Notes: generated by a model from the letters alone, not told the origin. A stretch of DNA of 64,000 nt from UBA6107 sp034430175 (GCA_034430175.1 DAOUFI010000004.1:139198-203197); one strand, 5' to 3'; positions 8,167 to 17,405 are shown, counted from the first letter of the stretch. A program made the numbers and translations.

Positions 8167-9423
8167 TTATGCCCGAATAATGCCGCGGCGGTTGATGACC
8201 ACGGAAGAAATGACGAATAGCAGCGCGCCCATCACCAGCAGTCCAAGGATGGGACCCGCCAGGTTGGACAGGTGCCCACCCAATGCCAGGGTGGTGAATC
8301 CGTCCATCCCCCAGGCGTTAGGTGAGACGTGCGAAATCCACTGCACCCAGTCAGGCAGCGCGCTGAGGCTGAAGAAGCTGCCGCCGAGGATGCCAAATAT
8401 AAGCATCACGGCGGAGCCAATTGTAGAAACCTGTCCAGGTGTCTTGGCGATTGCGCAGAGCAGCAGCCCCCAGCCGGTGGCGCCGAACACGGCTGCAAGG
8501 ATCAGCACAGCCAACCCGAGCGGGTCACCCCATTGCAGGTGATAGAGAAGCGAAGTGGCTCCGATGAGGATAATCATCTGTGCCACGCCGGTGAGAAAGA
8601 TGCCGAACATCTTTCCGGCCAGCACTTCGCCGACGCGTGAGGGGGTTACGGCCAGGCGGGCCAGTGTGCCCTGATTGCGTTCCACCAGAAGCGAGCGCCC
8701 GCCGTTGCTGACGGTGTACATCAGGAACATCAACGCCATACCGGGAGCAAGCAACGCCAGCGTGTTGACATTGGTGCTGCTGGTCTCTTCGCCGTCGACC
8801 GATGTGATCTTGATCGATCCGGTCGTCATTCCAGAATCTGCCAGCGACTGGCCGTACGCTTCACCGGCTGCCTGGGCCTGGTCGATACTAATAAGGCCCG
8901 AGGTCACCATCTGGCCGATCACGATCGTACCGCTGACCTTACCGGTCTCGACCTGGTTGAGGAAGCTTTCCAGAATCGACCGGATCACACCCGCCGAGGT
9001 GGGGCGGGAGGGGTTGGTGTAAAGAACGATCTGGATCGTGTCTGACGAAATTGTTTCGATATCCTGTGGGATGATGCTGTTGGTGAAACCTGCCGGCACC
9101 AGAATGGCGGCGGCAGCGTGATCGTTGTCCACCTCTTTTTTGGCGGCTTCAAAATCGTTGCTGATGGTTGGGTTCACCAGGTTTGCCAGATCGTTGGATT
9201 GGAAGGTGGTGACAAGCGCGTCACCCAGTTGGCCCCCATCCTGATTGACAATGATCACGGGAATGTCGCTGATGCCCGAATCGGTGCCGCTGCTCATCTG
9301 GCCGGTGGCGAGCCCCAGCCCGATGGTGAGGACAAAGGGAGCCAATAGCATCAGGATCAGCGCCGCGCGATCGCGGAACATGATCTTCAGGTCTTTAAAA
9401 CCGATGAGAAATATTTTCTTCAT
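8167..9423 (-). CDS. ABC-2 type transporter permease
   Basis: 418 residues from MKKIFLIGFKDLKIMFRDRA. The frame opens further upstream but that part overlaps the ATPase gene and is not family-like. The layout copies its neighbour: helix 1, extracytoplasmic domain (~45-215), then a bundle with GGRSLLVERNQGTLARLAVTPSR region, the ABC2_membrane_3 signature. It begins 7 bases after the ATPase stop and ends 9 bases before the next permease. Two different permeases with one ATPase suggest a heterodimeric exporter. Confidence 0.9.
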   Translation of the reverse strand: MKKIFLIGFKDLKIMFRDRAALILMLLAPFVLTIGLGLATGQMSSGTDSGISDIPVIIVNQDGGQLGDALVTTFQSNDLANLVNPTISNDFEAAKKEVDNDHAAAAILVPAGFTNSIIPQDIETISSDTIQIVLYTNPSRPTSAGVIRSILESFLNQVETGKVSGTIVIGQMVTSGLISIDQAQAAGEAYGQSLADSGMTTGSIKITSVDGEETSSTNVNTLALLAPGMALMFLMYTVSNGGRSLLVERNQGTLARLAVTPSRVGEVLAGKMFGIFLTGVAQMIILIGATSLLYHLQWGDPLGLAVLILAAVFGATGWGLLLCAIAKTPGQVSTIGSAVMLIFGILGGSFFSLSALPDWVQWISHVSPNAWGMDGFTTLALGGHLSNLAGPILGLLVMGALLFVISSVVINRRGIIRA

Positions 9424-9430
9424 CCCGGCC

Positions 9431-10375
9431 TCAGTCACGCAAAGCGCGCCCGGTGAGATGGAGGAAAACGGACTCGAGGTCCGGTTCCTGGATGTCGACC
9501 GAGCGTATCTTGACGCCGATCTCATTGGCTTTTGTGATGACAGGAGCCAGTACCTCTTCGGAGCTTGGTGTGATCACGTCAATGGTGTGATCGCTCTGAT
9601 CAGCTTTCTGGATGCCAGGCATGCCCTGCAGCGCCTGAACCAGCGTCTCGACCGGATCATTTTCACCAACATGCAGACGCAGTGTGTCCATCTCGCCCAC
9701 CTGGCGGGTGAGCTCAGATTGGGTACCGATGGCGATCAACTTGCCGTGATCGATGATGCCCACGCGGTCAGAGAGTTCCTGGGCTTCTTCCATGTAGTGG
9801 GTGGTGTAGAGCACGGTCATGCCCCCTTTGTTCAGGTCCTTGACCGAGTCGAGGATGGCGCGGCGCGACTGCGGATCGATGCCCACCGTGGGCTCGTCCA
9901 TGAAGAGCAGGCGAGGTTTGTGGAGTAACCCCACGCCGATGTTGACACGGCGCTTCATCCCGCCGGAATAAGTTTTTACGCGCTGATTGGCTCTGTCGGT
10001 CATGCCGATCTGTTCCAGCACCTCGTCCACGCGAGTCTGGAGCGTTTTACCGGAAAGCCCATACATGTTACCCCAGAAGTTAAGATTCTCTCGAGCGCTC
10101 AGGTCGTCGTAGAGAGCCAGCTCCTGCGGCACCACGCCAATGAGGCAGCGCACAGCCATGGGTGACCTGGTGACCGAAAAGCCGCCGATCTCTGCGTCAC
10201 CGCCAGTGGGGGTGTAAAGTGTCGAGAGCATCGAGATCGTGGTGGTCTTACCGGCACCATTGGGTCCGAGCAGCGAGAAAATCTCGCCCTCATGGATTTC
10301 GAAGGAGATGTCGTCCACGGCGGTGAAATCACCGTAGCGTTTGATAAGGTGAGAAGCTTGGAGGATAGGGGGCAT
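9431..10375 (-). CDS. ABC-2 exporter ATP-binding protein
   Basis: 314 residues. Walker A GPNGAGKTT (~39-47), Q-loop (VVPQE), signature YSGGMKRR, Walker B LLFMDEP with the GIDPQSRR D-loop, and switch His in YTTHYMEEA are all intact, so it should be an active ATPase. The C-terminal ~80 residues resemble the DrrA/CcmA regulatory extension of drug and lipid exporters. It is first in the operon, followed by two permeases. Upstream lies an inverted repeat that could be an operator. Confidence 0.95.
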   Translation of the reverse strand: MPPILQASHLIKRYGDFTAVDDISFEIHEGEIFSLLGPNGAGKTTTISMLSTLYTPTGGDAEIGGFSVTRSPMAVRCLIGVVPQELALYDDLSARENLNFWGNMYGLSGKTLQTRVDEVLEQIGMTDRANQRVKTYSGGMKRRVNIGVGLLHKPRLLFMDEPTVGIDPQSRRAILDSVKDLNKGGMTVLYTTHYMEEAQELSDRVGIIDHGKLIAIGTQSELTRQVGEMDTLRLHVGENDPVETLVQALQGMPGIQKADQSDHTIDVITPSSEEVLAPVITKANEIGVKIRSVDIQEPDLESVFLHLTGRALRD

Positions 10376-10400
10376 AAATTATCCTTTAAAGAAAAATGAT

Positions 10401-10417
10401 TACGTTTTATTTACGTA
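10401..10417 (-). promoter_or_regulatory. Inverted repeat upstream of exporter operon
   Basis: TACGT-N7-ACGTA lies 25 bases before the ATPase start codon on its upstream side. The spacing and AT-rich centre suit a dimeric repressor site. No regulator gene is adjacent, so the assignment is weak. Confidence 0.35.
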
Positions 10418-10447
10418 GATTTCCCCACCTCGTTGCAAAAAAAATAT

Positions 10448-10475
10448 GTACAGGCACGGCGCGCCGTGCCCGTAC
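10448..10475. repeat. REP-like palindrome around GGCACGGCGCGCCGTGCC
   Basis: Perfect 18-bp core (10453-10470), flanked by GTAC on both sides to give 28 bp with one mismatched pair. Member of the window's GGGCAC...GTGCCC family. Confidence 0.85.
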
Positions 10476-10624
10476 CAAAAACCCATATCACGACGAAAGG
10501 CACAAAGTTTGGGAAATTGTCTTCGCAATTTGATCGGAGATTTGATTTATTACGGGTGGTATTGGTGTATAGGCGTAGCTAGGCCCATACAGCGGACTCG
10601 ATTTAAAATAGATACGGGAAAAAT

Positions 10625-11224
10625 TTATTTCCAGTCTAGCAGTCCTTTACCGGCAAGGATGCGCGGGATGGCCTTTTCCACCCGCTCGGCGCGGGTTTTT
10701 GAGAGCTTCGCTTCGGCGAAATGGAGCAGGTAGCCGCGCTGCCTTCCGGGGGTGAGACGCTCAAAGGCTTCCACCAGCGCCGGGTCCTCATCCAGACGGG
10801 TTTGGAATTCGTCGGCTACGGGGTAATCTTCGGTGCGGTGGGGCGGTAACTTGATCCCAGCCATTTCGACCTCGATGGCCTTCAGGATATATTCCTGGAT
10901 GACAGGTTCGAGCTCGATGATCTCCTTCACGGAGGTGAAGCGCATAAAACGACCTTCCTGGGTGTTCTCGCCAGGCCGATGCAGCAATCCGCGTTCATCA
11001 GGGAGGAGCGCGCCTTTGAAGAATCCGCAACCCACGTACTCTTTCATGCTGTTGATGGCGATAATGTTCTTGCCCCCAAAGGTGTAACAGGGCACGTTCC
11101 ACTTGACCTCTTCGGTCAGAGGACTTTCGAGTAGCACGCGGCGTAATTCGGCGAGCTCGGGCTGCCAGTTGGTCACCCGGCTCAAGTATTCGTCTACTTT
11201 GGGATTTTGTTTATTTGAGGTCAT
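10625..11224 (-). CDS. YdeI/DUF1801-like protein (paralogue 1)
   Basis: 199 residues. The N-terminal half (PKVDEYLSRVTNWQPELAEL, EEVKWNVPCYTFGGKNI) fits the DUF1801/YdhG fold. The C-terminal half (FERLTPGRQRGYLLHFAEAK, R-AERVEKAIPRILAGKG) is the OmdA/YdeI-type domain. Members are small soluble proteins; B. subtilis YdeI and relatives are linked to resistance to cationic peptides, but the biochemical role is not settled. The adjacent gene is a clear paralogue in the same direction, separated by a palindromic repeat, so this is a tandem duplication. Confidence 0.85.
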   Translation of the reverse strand: MTSNKQNPKVDEYLSRVTNWQPELAELRRVLLESPLTEEVKWNVPCYTFGGKNIIAINSMKEYVGCGFFKGALLPDERGLLHRPGENTQEGRFMRFTSVKEIIELEPVIQEYILKAIEVEMAGIKLPPHRTEDYPVADEFQTRLDEDPALVEAFERLTPGRQRGYLLHFAEAKLSKTRAERVEKAIPRILAGKGLLDWK

Positions 11225-11236
11225 ATGATTTGTGTT

Positions 11237-11258
11237 GGGGCACGATATATCGTGTCCC
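11237..11258. repeat. REP-like palindrome between two paralogues
   Basis: CACGATATATCGTG is a perfect 14-mer palindrome flanked by GGGG and TCCC. Member of the GGGGCAC...GTGCCCC family, with a diverged centre. Confidence 0.8.
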
Positions 11259-11264
11259 TACGAA

Positions 11265-11858
11265 TCAATCGTTCAGACCTTTGCCGGCCAGGATAACCGG
11301 ACGGTATTTTTCAATGCGCTCCAGGCGGGTTTTGACCTGCTTCGGCGCGCCAAAAAAGAGTAGATAGGCGCGCTGGCGTCCGGGGGTGAGAGATTGAAAG
11401 GCTGTTTTGAGTTTGGCGTCCGCGTCCAGGGCTTGCTCGAACTCTTCGGGGACCTTGAACTCGGAGGTGTCTTTCATGTTCACTTTTGCGCCGGACTTCT
11501 CGATGGCGATGGCCTCCTGGATATAGGCGTTAAGCATCGGTTCGAGCTCCATGATCTGATCCAGGCTGGTGAAGCGGACCTGACGCATGGCTTGAACATT
11601 CTCCGTCTGCTGGATGAGCAGGTGCGCTTCGTCTTTCATCAACGCGCCTTTGAAGAACAGATAAGCGCAGTATTCCTTGAAGGTATGCAGGATGACGACG
11701 TTGCTCCCGTTCAGAGTGTAGCAGGGCACGCCCCATTTCAGGTCTTCAGTCAGACCGCTGGCCAGGGCAATGCGGCGCAATTCGATCACTTCTGTCGGCC
11801 AGCGTTTCTCGCGGGCAATAAACGCGTCCACTTGTGGATTGAGTTTAATTCCTGTCAT
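11265..11858 (-). CDS. YdeI/DUF1801-like protein (paralogue 2)
   Basis: 197 residues, aligned end to end with the neighbouring gene at 10625: PQVDAFIAREKRWPTEVIEL, EDLKWGVPCYTLNG, FFKGALM, FQSLTPGRQRAYLLFFGAPK and AGKGLND. It is the first of the tandem pair on the minus strand. The two copies have diverged substantially, so the duplication is not recent. Function as for the paralogue: soluble, unknown biochemistry. Confidence 0.85.
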   Translation of the reverse strand: MTGIKLNPQVDAFIAREKRWPTEVIELRRIALASGLTEDLKWGVPCYTLNGSNVVILHTFKEYCAYLFFKGALMKDEAHLLIQQTENVQAMRQVRFTSLDQIMELEPMLNAYIQEAIAIEKSGAKVNMKDTSEFKVPEEFEQALDADAKLKTAFQSLTPGRQRAYLLFFGAPKQVKTRLERIEKYRPVILAGKGLND

Positions 11859-12056
11859 ATAATATCCTAATTAAGAGTATTATACTCCGAATTAATGATG
11901 ACTGGAATACGTAAATTGGGGAAACCTGTCACCACGAACAACGCGAAAACCACGAGAGATTGAAAATCATTGTTGCGAAATGAAATGGACGGGTTCCAAA
12001 CCCACCCACATATCAATGATAATCTGCACATTCGTGTTTATGACATTTCAACTAAA

Positions 12057-12082
12057 TTATCGAGTCTTGATCAACTGGTACT
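12057..12082 (-). pseudogene. Remnant of a GT-C gene 3' end
   Basis: Read leftward, the bases encode QYQLIKTR-stop. The gene at 15484-17292 ends VPYQLIKIR-stop, and the DNA matches at 24 of 25 positions over 12057-12081 versus 15484-15508. The likeness stops upstream, so only the tail of a former copy survives. Confidence 0.5.
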
Positions 12083-12133
12083 GCGCCAGATGTAGCAGTC
12101 GCACTTGCATGGTGCTATTGGTAACGAGAAATT

Positions 12134-12157
12134 CCCCTCTCCAGTTTTGGAGAGGGG
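12134..12157. repeat. Hairpin repeat CCCCTCTCCA/TGGAGAGGGG
   Basis: 10-bp perfect arms with a GTTT loop, 56 bases after the end of the leftward surface-protein gene. A related element with 7-bp arms is at 15390-15414. Confidence 0.75.
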
Positions 12158-12212
12158 CTGAGATGAGATAGAGTTTTTGTATATTTTCTGCGCGCAAATT
12201 TCAACTTGTGGA

Positions 12213-15089
12213 TTACTCTTTTTTAACTAATACAGCACGGACCACTACACGGTAGAGATAGGCACCGCTGTTCTCGTCATAACCACTACAGGTAACCAGG
12301 GTAAGCCAAGGTAGGTCTTCGTGCTTCGTTACCGCGGCCAGGTCATCTGCAGTGACCTTGAGAACCTCACGGACTTCGTACGTATAAATATCGTCGGAAG
12401 TATGGAGAATGACTTCGTCATCCCATTTGAGTGAAGCAAGGTTGACGAAAGGACCGGGCAACCCGTCAGCTCCATAATTGTGGGCAGTGAGTACCGCGTT
12501 ACCGCTCCAACTGGGCCAGGCGGTGCCATTTAACCAGCCGATGTCGTTACCAAGCCACGAAACGTCCCAACCGGAGGGTGTTTGCGGTACACCGACTATC
12601 TTCTCGCTCACACCCAACACGGGGATCTCCAGCCATAATGAACCGAGGTCAGTGTAGGCAGAATTCTGAACAGGTAAAGCAGCGACCACACCGGGAGCGA
12701 ACCCGGTCAACGGGATGGGCTGGTCATCATTTTCGCCGTTGGCACCGCTACTGCCGATAATTTCCACTGAGACTGATGCTTCGGTAACTGCAACACCCCC
12801 CATGGCTGATACTGAAGCAGAATTGATCACAACGGTATTTCCGCGGGAGGAATTATTGACTTCTGTGGTGATCGTAATGATTACGTTTTCACCTACACCC
12901 AGAGTTCCAATATTCACTGCTACATCATTACCGCTGACAGTGGTTGTACCCCTATCAGTTGTCACATCCAATATATCGAATGTTGCAGGAACGGAGTCGG
13001 TGAACACAGTATTCGGGTTGGGATCAAAACCTGTATTCCTGATGGTGAATGTAAAAACTACTTGTGCCTTGCGAGATGCCCGGGTGAGATTACTGCTGGC
13101 AACCATGCTGAAAAGATGTGATTGCGCCCTAACCGTCAGATTCACCACCGCATATGGCTTTTCTATCTCTCCCTGGTTATAAGCGTCATTTGCTTTGGCG
13201 ATGATACTGACTGGGCCGATAGCCAGGGCGGTTACCATACCTGTGTTCTTATCCACACTTGCGATCGAGGGATCACTCGAATACCAACTGATCGTTTGGT
13301 CATCGGCCGTATCTTTGATTACTCCACTGAAGCCATTTCCTGTGAACGAGTTGGTGTCTGAATTTTTGAGCGCGGCATTGAGTTGTAGTGTGTATCCCAA
13401 CCCAACCGATGTGGAGGTTGGTGGTGCGATCTCAATTTCATTCGCCAATGAAGTAAAGCGGCAATTACCAAAACTGGATGCTGAAGCATTGGTGAAAATT
13501 GGAGAGACATCAGCAGTTGAGTAACCGTATGTACTGTATGTGGGGTAGCCACCAATTGTCCCGGATTCGTATGGGTCTGAAAGAGTGACGAAATTCAAGC
13601 CACGGTGACTGATAGCCTCTGCCAGAGTGTAATTGGCTTTGGAATGAAAATCAAAGTTGAACAGGTGTGAGTTAGCGGTCAGTGTTAGTATACCAGCTGC
13701 ACTGAACGGCACCAGCACTGTATTCGAGAAAAGATCTCCGACGAAAGGTATTGCTACAATATTCACTGGTTCGGAGAAGGCCGGTATTGAAAATGAGCCA
13801 ATTTCTCCGTTGGACGCCGCTGAAATTTTGATGTTTGGATTTGGCCATTTGGCAAGCGCGCCAGCGCTGTTCATTCCGGTGCGCACTGCGAGGATATCAG
13901 CCAATTGTGAACTGATGCTGCGGGAGTTCGCAGCTTGGACCAGCCAGGAATTATCGTTCAGGTCCAAAATACCACGGTTAGCTGTGACATCGGGCAATAC
14001 GGATTGGTAGACCTGGATCGCGCTTGAGGAGCTACCTCCATTGATGTTCTTGTACTGGGCATAACGAAAGGCTGAAGGGAGAATAGTTTTCCCGTAATTG
14101 AAGTTTTGGATATAGACAAAACTGTGATTTGAATCTGTTGGCAGAGATAATGTGCCAGTAAAGATGTTCGAGATCTCAGTGATGGGAACAGAAGTAACCG
14201 TATGTTCGATCTTGATGCTATATGTAGACGAGGCATAGGCGTCGTCATCTCTGATTGTGATGTTCTTGAAGTAATTTTCTTTAGAGTCGTTGAAGCTAAT
14301 AATGCCGTAATTCAACTGGGTCTTAATGTTCTTGAAAGTGACATTTTCGAAGTTGTGCTGGCCGTAAGATTGGTAAAAATTTATGGCGACGTTCTTATTG
14401 CTAAGACCACTGCTGGAAGCCCCTACATTTTGAATGACGCAATTTTTCATTACAAAATTAGCACTGCCAATGGCCATATAAAAGAAGAACTCACCCCGTG
14501 AGCCAGCGACCATGTTAATTCCACCACCATCAAAGATCAGGTTTTCCAGGTAAATGTTACTGTTTTGGAAACCAGTCCGTTCCATTGTTTTAACGCCCTT
14601 ACCGTCAATATCTGGAGAGCGGGAGATTATCACTGTACCTGCTGTCAGGCCTACCAAAGAAAGATTTGTTTTTGAGAAACCATAGTAATTTGTAGAGTCA
14701 GAATCGTTGTACGTGCCTGCATCAAAAAAAATGGTGACGTTTGCACGTAGAATCTTTCCATTAGAATCGGCAAGCGAACTAAGGTCATCGCCATTGCTTA
14801 CCAGAGTGGTCACAGAGAAGGTCTCACCATTGTACGAAATGTTTGCTGTACCAGCCTTGGTGGCATCTCGTGTCACAAAAAAGTATGTGGGGCTACCATC
14901 ATTATAAGAGTTGGTGGGTTCGAGATAATCACCGGATTGCTCCTGAGCCACCGAGAATGTGTTGGCAATCACCGGTTGTACCAGCGAGGAATCCAAAATC
15001 ACCGCAGCCTGGACAGCGATGGGGTGAACACTCGAAAGCGCCAGCGCCACAATCAATCCCCAAATAATTAGTTTTATTTTTTGATCCAT
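12213..15089 (-). CDS. Exported beta-helix/Ig-like surface protein with C-terminal sortase domain
   Basis: 958 residues. A Sec signal peptide (~1-28) is followed by a region (~100-380) rich in short N-, G- and V-containing turns (VGLTAGTVIIS, SNIYLENLIFDGG, FENVTFKNI) typical of a right-handed beta-helix. Then come a BIG2-like domain (~570-653, ISWYSSDPSIASVDKNTG), a DUF11-like domain (~660-780) and a sortase domain (~820-958). The sortase has catalytic H870 (LTAHNYG), C934 (TLVTCSGYD) and R947; the stretch after the cysteine matches S. aureus SrtA in spacing (Cys to Arg 13 residues). Just before it, residues 792-796 read IPLTG in PIPLTGFAPG, like a sorting signal. No C-terminal membrane anchor follows. 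Likely exposed on the cell surface; the sortase may act in cis or on partner proteins. Confidence 0.88.
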   Translation of the reverse strand: MDQKIKLIIWGLIVALALSSVHPIAVQAAVILDSSLVQPVIANTFSVAQEQSGDYLEPTNSYNDGSPTYFFVTRDATKAGTANISYNGETFSVTTLVSNGDDLSSLADSNGKILRANVTIFFDAGTYNDSDSTNYYGFSKTNLSLVGLTAGTVIISRSPDIDGKGVKTMERTGFQNSNIYLENLIFDGGGINMVAGSRGEFFFYMAIGSANFVMKNCVIQNVGASSSGLSNKNVAINFYQSYGQHNFENVTFKNIKTQLNYGIISFNDSKENYFKNITIRDDDAYASSTYSIKIEHTVTSVPITEISNIFTGTLSLPTDSNHSFVYIQNFNYGKTILPSAFRYAQYKNINGGSSSSAIQVYQSVLPDVTANRGILDLNDNSWLVQAANSRSISSQLADILAVRTGMNSAGALAKWPNPNIKISAASNGEIGSFSIPAFSEPVNIVAIPFVGDLFSNTVLVPFSAAGILTLTANSHLFNFDFHSKANYTLAEAISHRGLNFVTLSDPYESGTIGGYPTYSTYGYSTADVSPIFTNASASSFGNCRFTSLANEIEIAPPTSTSVGLGYTLQLNAALKNSDTNSFTGNGFSGVIKDTADDQTISWYSSDPSIASVDKNTGMVTALAIGPVSIIAKANDAYNQGEIEKPYAVVNLTVRAQSHLFSMVASSNLTRASRKAQVVFTFTIRNTGFDPNPNTVFTDSVPATFDILDVTTDRGTTTVSGNDVAVNIGTLGVGENVIITITTEVNNSSRGNTVVINSASVSAMGGVAVTEASVSVEIIGSSGANGENDDQPIPLTGFAPGVVAALPVQNSAYTDLGSLWLEIPVLGVSEKIVGVPQTPSGWDVSWLGNDIGWLNGTAWPSWSGNAVLTAHNYGADGLPGPFVNLASLKWDDEVILHTSDDIYTYEVREVLKVTADDLAAVTKHEDLPWLTLVTCSGYDENSGAYLYRVVVRAVLVKKE

Positions 15090-15483
15090 TTATGTTTCCG
15101 TCTCGATACGCATCTGGTGGGGCCTTCTTTGATATTTTTATCAGTACGGTGTGAACCACCTCGCTGTGAGATGCGATTATTTAAAATGGATAGAAAACGC
15201 CGTCTTCCAGCGTGATGCTCTATCGCTGATAAATTTTTATTCTCGGTGTTAATAATGCATGAAAAATGCTTGAGCATAATTTTAAATGCAAGGGCGGAGA
15301 TTGTTAGTAAAAATAATCTAAAACATTTTCGGATTGCACTAATTAAAAATTTTCAAAATTACTGTGAAGGTCACAATAATTAACAAAAACCCCTCTTTAC
15401 ATAATGGAGAGGGGCGGTAATCAAAAAATTTGTGTAATAAGTGGAAACCAGGAAAATTTAGCGTTTTTATCCAGGCTAGCTGA
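15090..15483. other. Intergenic region between surface-protein and GT-C genes
   Basis: About 390 AT-rich bases. It includes the 5' leader of the surface protein, a possible stem GATAGA/TCTATC (15189-15224), and the hairpin repeat CCCCTCT/AGAGGGG (15390-15414). I see no gene and no riboswitch I can name. Confidence 0.5.
15390..15414. repeat. Hairpin repeat CCCCTCT/AGAGGGG
   Basis: 7-bp arms with an 11-base loop, 70 bases after the end of the GT-C gene. Related in arm sequence and position to the element at 12134-12157. Confidence 0.6.
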
Positions 15484-17292
15484 TTATCGAATCTTGATCA
15501 ACTGGTACGGTACCCATTCTTTCGTGTCGTATAGCAGGGTGTACGTACCGTCGGCCAATTTGGCTTTGATGTCTTGCTTGATGTCCTTGGTCACCGAGTC
15601 ACCGGGCACCAGCAGCCAGCACACGGACGGGTCGGCGATGAATTTCTGGTACGAGGGGTAATCGTTGAGATACGAATTGATCCAGTGGCCTTCGAGGCCG
15701 GGCAGGTAATCCATCGGGTAATTGGTGACAACGGTGTTGCAGCCATTGGTGAATTCGAGCGCGTAAAGCTGCTCGTTCAGAGAGGGCGAAAAGATCTGCG
15801 ATTGCTTCTTCTCCCACTTGGCGGTGAGCGTCTGATCGTCCAGTTTGATGCCGTAATAGACGATCGGCGCTAGCACGAGAAGGATCAGGAAGGCCGCGCT
15901 CAGACGTCCAAGTTTGATACGCTCGAGCAGGCGGCAGATCCAGTCGAGGATGACCTGAAGGCCCAGTCCGCAGACCACAGCCACGGTGGGGAAGACGAGC
16001 GACAGGTTGCGGGTGGAGTAGCTCGCCACGACACCCCAAAGTAGTGAGAAGGGCAGAATGACCAAAATAATCAGCCAGCGCCAACGCCGCGGCAGCAGGG
16101 GCAGGGCTGCCAGTGGAAAGACGAACAGGACAAGATATTTGCCCAAACTCAGCAGCGCCAACCACGGACGTAGCAGCAGATTGTTAGTCTCCTGCACGTC
16201 GGCGGAATGAGCCAGGTATTGGTCCAGGCCAAGGCCCTTGGAGCCTTGCAGTACTTCAATGCCACGTGGCAGGTACCAGGTCAGTTCCACGGCCACAGCG
16301 ACAGCCAGCACCGCGAGCAGGAAGCCGACCTGCTTTTTTGACTTCGCCTTGCTATTCAAGAAAGCCAATACGGGAAGCAGCACCAGCACATACAGCCCGA
16401 CCTGTTTAAGCAGACCGGCAGCCGTGGCCAGGATCATGCCCAGGATGAAATCCTTTTTATCGGCTAGCACGTCTTCGCTACGGATGTATGGAATGAGAGC
16501 TACAAATGCCATGAAGGCAACTGGGATGTCGGCGTAGCCCTCGTTGATGTACTCGCCAAGGAAGTGCTTGTAAAGTACGTATGTAAAGGCAACCGCAATG
16601 AGATAGCCATACTTCTTTTCGGTCACAGCCAATTCGAGGATGGTCAGGACGGTGAGAATGGCGAAGACGGGCATGATCGCCTTGGCAAAGAAGACGATTT
16701 TAAAATTGCCCATAAGCAGGTAGGTGAGCGAGAGGTTGATGGGCAGTAACTGCGGATAGGTCAGGTGGACGCGCGGTATACGATTTTGTGCCCAAGCCTC
16801 AGCCCAGGCGTTCCATGAGACGACAGCGTCCCAAATATTGAAAACGCTGCCGATGTTCTTCCACAGGTGCGCAACGAACCAGTAGGCGATGGTGAGGGCA
16901 ACCGTGAGGATTAATGCAATTCCCAGTGTGCGTAAAAATCGCACTACCGCCGACTTTTCATCCGACCGGAACCAGGCGAGCCCGCTCTCCTTCACCTCGT
17001 CCGCAACGGAGCGCAGCCATTCGGCCATGTCGTCCAGGCGGATGTGGAAAATGGAGCGGTACAGCCAGAGCAACGCCAACACTTCCAGGCCGATGACGAT
17101 CAGCACGGCCAGGCGGGTGTAGAGATGCAGGTACACCAGCAGGTAGAACAACAAAAAGTTGACCAGCATGCTGGTGGTGACCACCACGCTCAATTGGAAG
17201 AAGAATTTCCCCTTGGGGTGATACAGGGCACGGAAAATGAGGCCCGGGAAGAACAAGATCTGGAAGACCGCCAGCATTCCCAAGAAAAACAT
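15484..17292 (-). CDS. Polytopic membrane protein, probable GT-C glycosyltransferase
   Basis: 602 residues with roughly 11-13 membrane helices and a ~95-residue soluble C-terminal domain. The first large extracytoplasmic loop holds FNIWDAVVSWNAWAEAWAQN and the YPQLLPI segment; acidic and aromatic residues in the first loop are typical of GT-C enzymes that use lipid-linked sugars (GT39/GT83/ArnT). The tail resembles the soluble domain of such proteins. No exact family is recognised. The ribosome site AGGAG precedes the ATG. It faces the LOG gene across a shared promoter region and lies in a surface-glycan neighbourhood. Confidence 0.7.
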   Translation of the reverse strand: MFFLGMLAVFQILFFPGLIFRALYHPKGKFFFQLSVVVTTSMLVNFLLFYLLVYLHLYTRLAVLIVIGLEVLALLWLYRSIFHIRLDDMAEWLRSVADEVKESGLAWFRSDEKSAVVRFLRTLGIALILTVALTIAYWFVAHLWKNIGSVFNIWDAVVSWNAWAEAWAQNRIPRVHLTYPQLLPINLSLTYLLMGNFKIVFFAKAIMPVFAILTVLTILELAVTEKKYGYLIAVAFTYVLYKHFLGEYINEGYADIPVAFMAFVALIPYIRSEDVLADKKDFILGMILATAAGLLKQVGLYVLVLLPVLAFLNSKAKSKKQVGFLLAVLAVAVAVELTWYLPRGIEVLQGSKGLGLDQYLAHSADVQETNNLLLRPWLALLSLGKYLVLFVFPLAALPLLPRRWRWLIILVILPFSLLWGVVASYSTRNLSLVFPTVAVVCGLGLQVILDWICRLLERIKLGRLSAAFLILLVLAPIVYYGIKLDDQTLTAKWEKKQSQIFSPSLNEQLYALEFTNGCNTVVTNYPMDYLPGLEGHWINSYLNDYPSYQKFIADPSVCWLLVPGDSVTKDIKQDIKAKLADGTYTLLYDTKEWVPYQLIKIR

Positions 17293-17405
17293 AAGCTGCT
17301 CCTGTAAAACGATTCACTCGTAAAGTAGGTTGACCTATTCTATCATTTTTCGCGCGCGCCATCCTGTACCTCGATTTGCGATAAAATGAACCTGTCGAGA
17401 CAGCC

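Larger units (their letters stand above)
11859..12212. other. Intergenic region with gene remnant and hairpin
   Basis: About 350 bases without an intact gene. It contains a short copy of the 3' end of the GT-C gene at 15484 (see 12057-12082) and a 24-bp hairpin repeat (12134-12157). A similar gene-end plus hairpin combination recurs at 15390-15510. Confidence 0.6.

Noticed and set aside
9245..9928. 227-codon plus-strand open frame
   Set aside because: It overlaps the exporter ATPase and permease genes on the other strand and has no recognisable domain.
15090..15300. Possible riboswitch in the leader of the surface-protein gene
   Set aside because: Some stems are possible but I could not match the conserved bases of c-di-GMP or other known classes.
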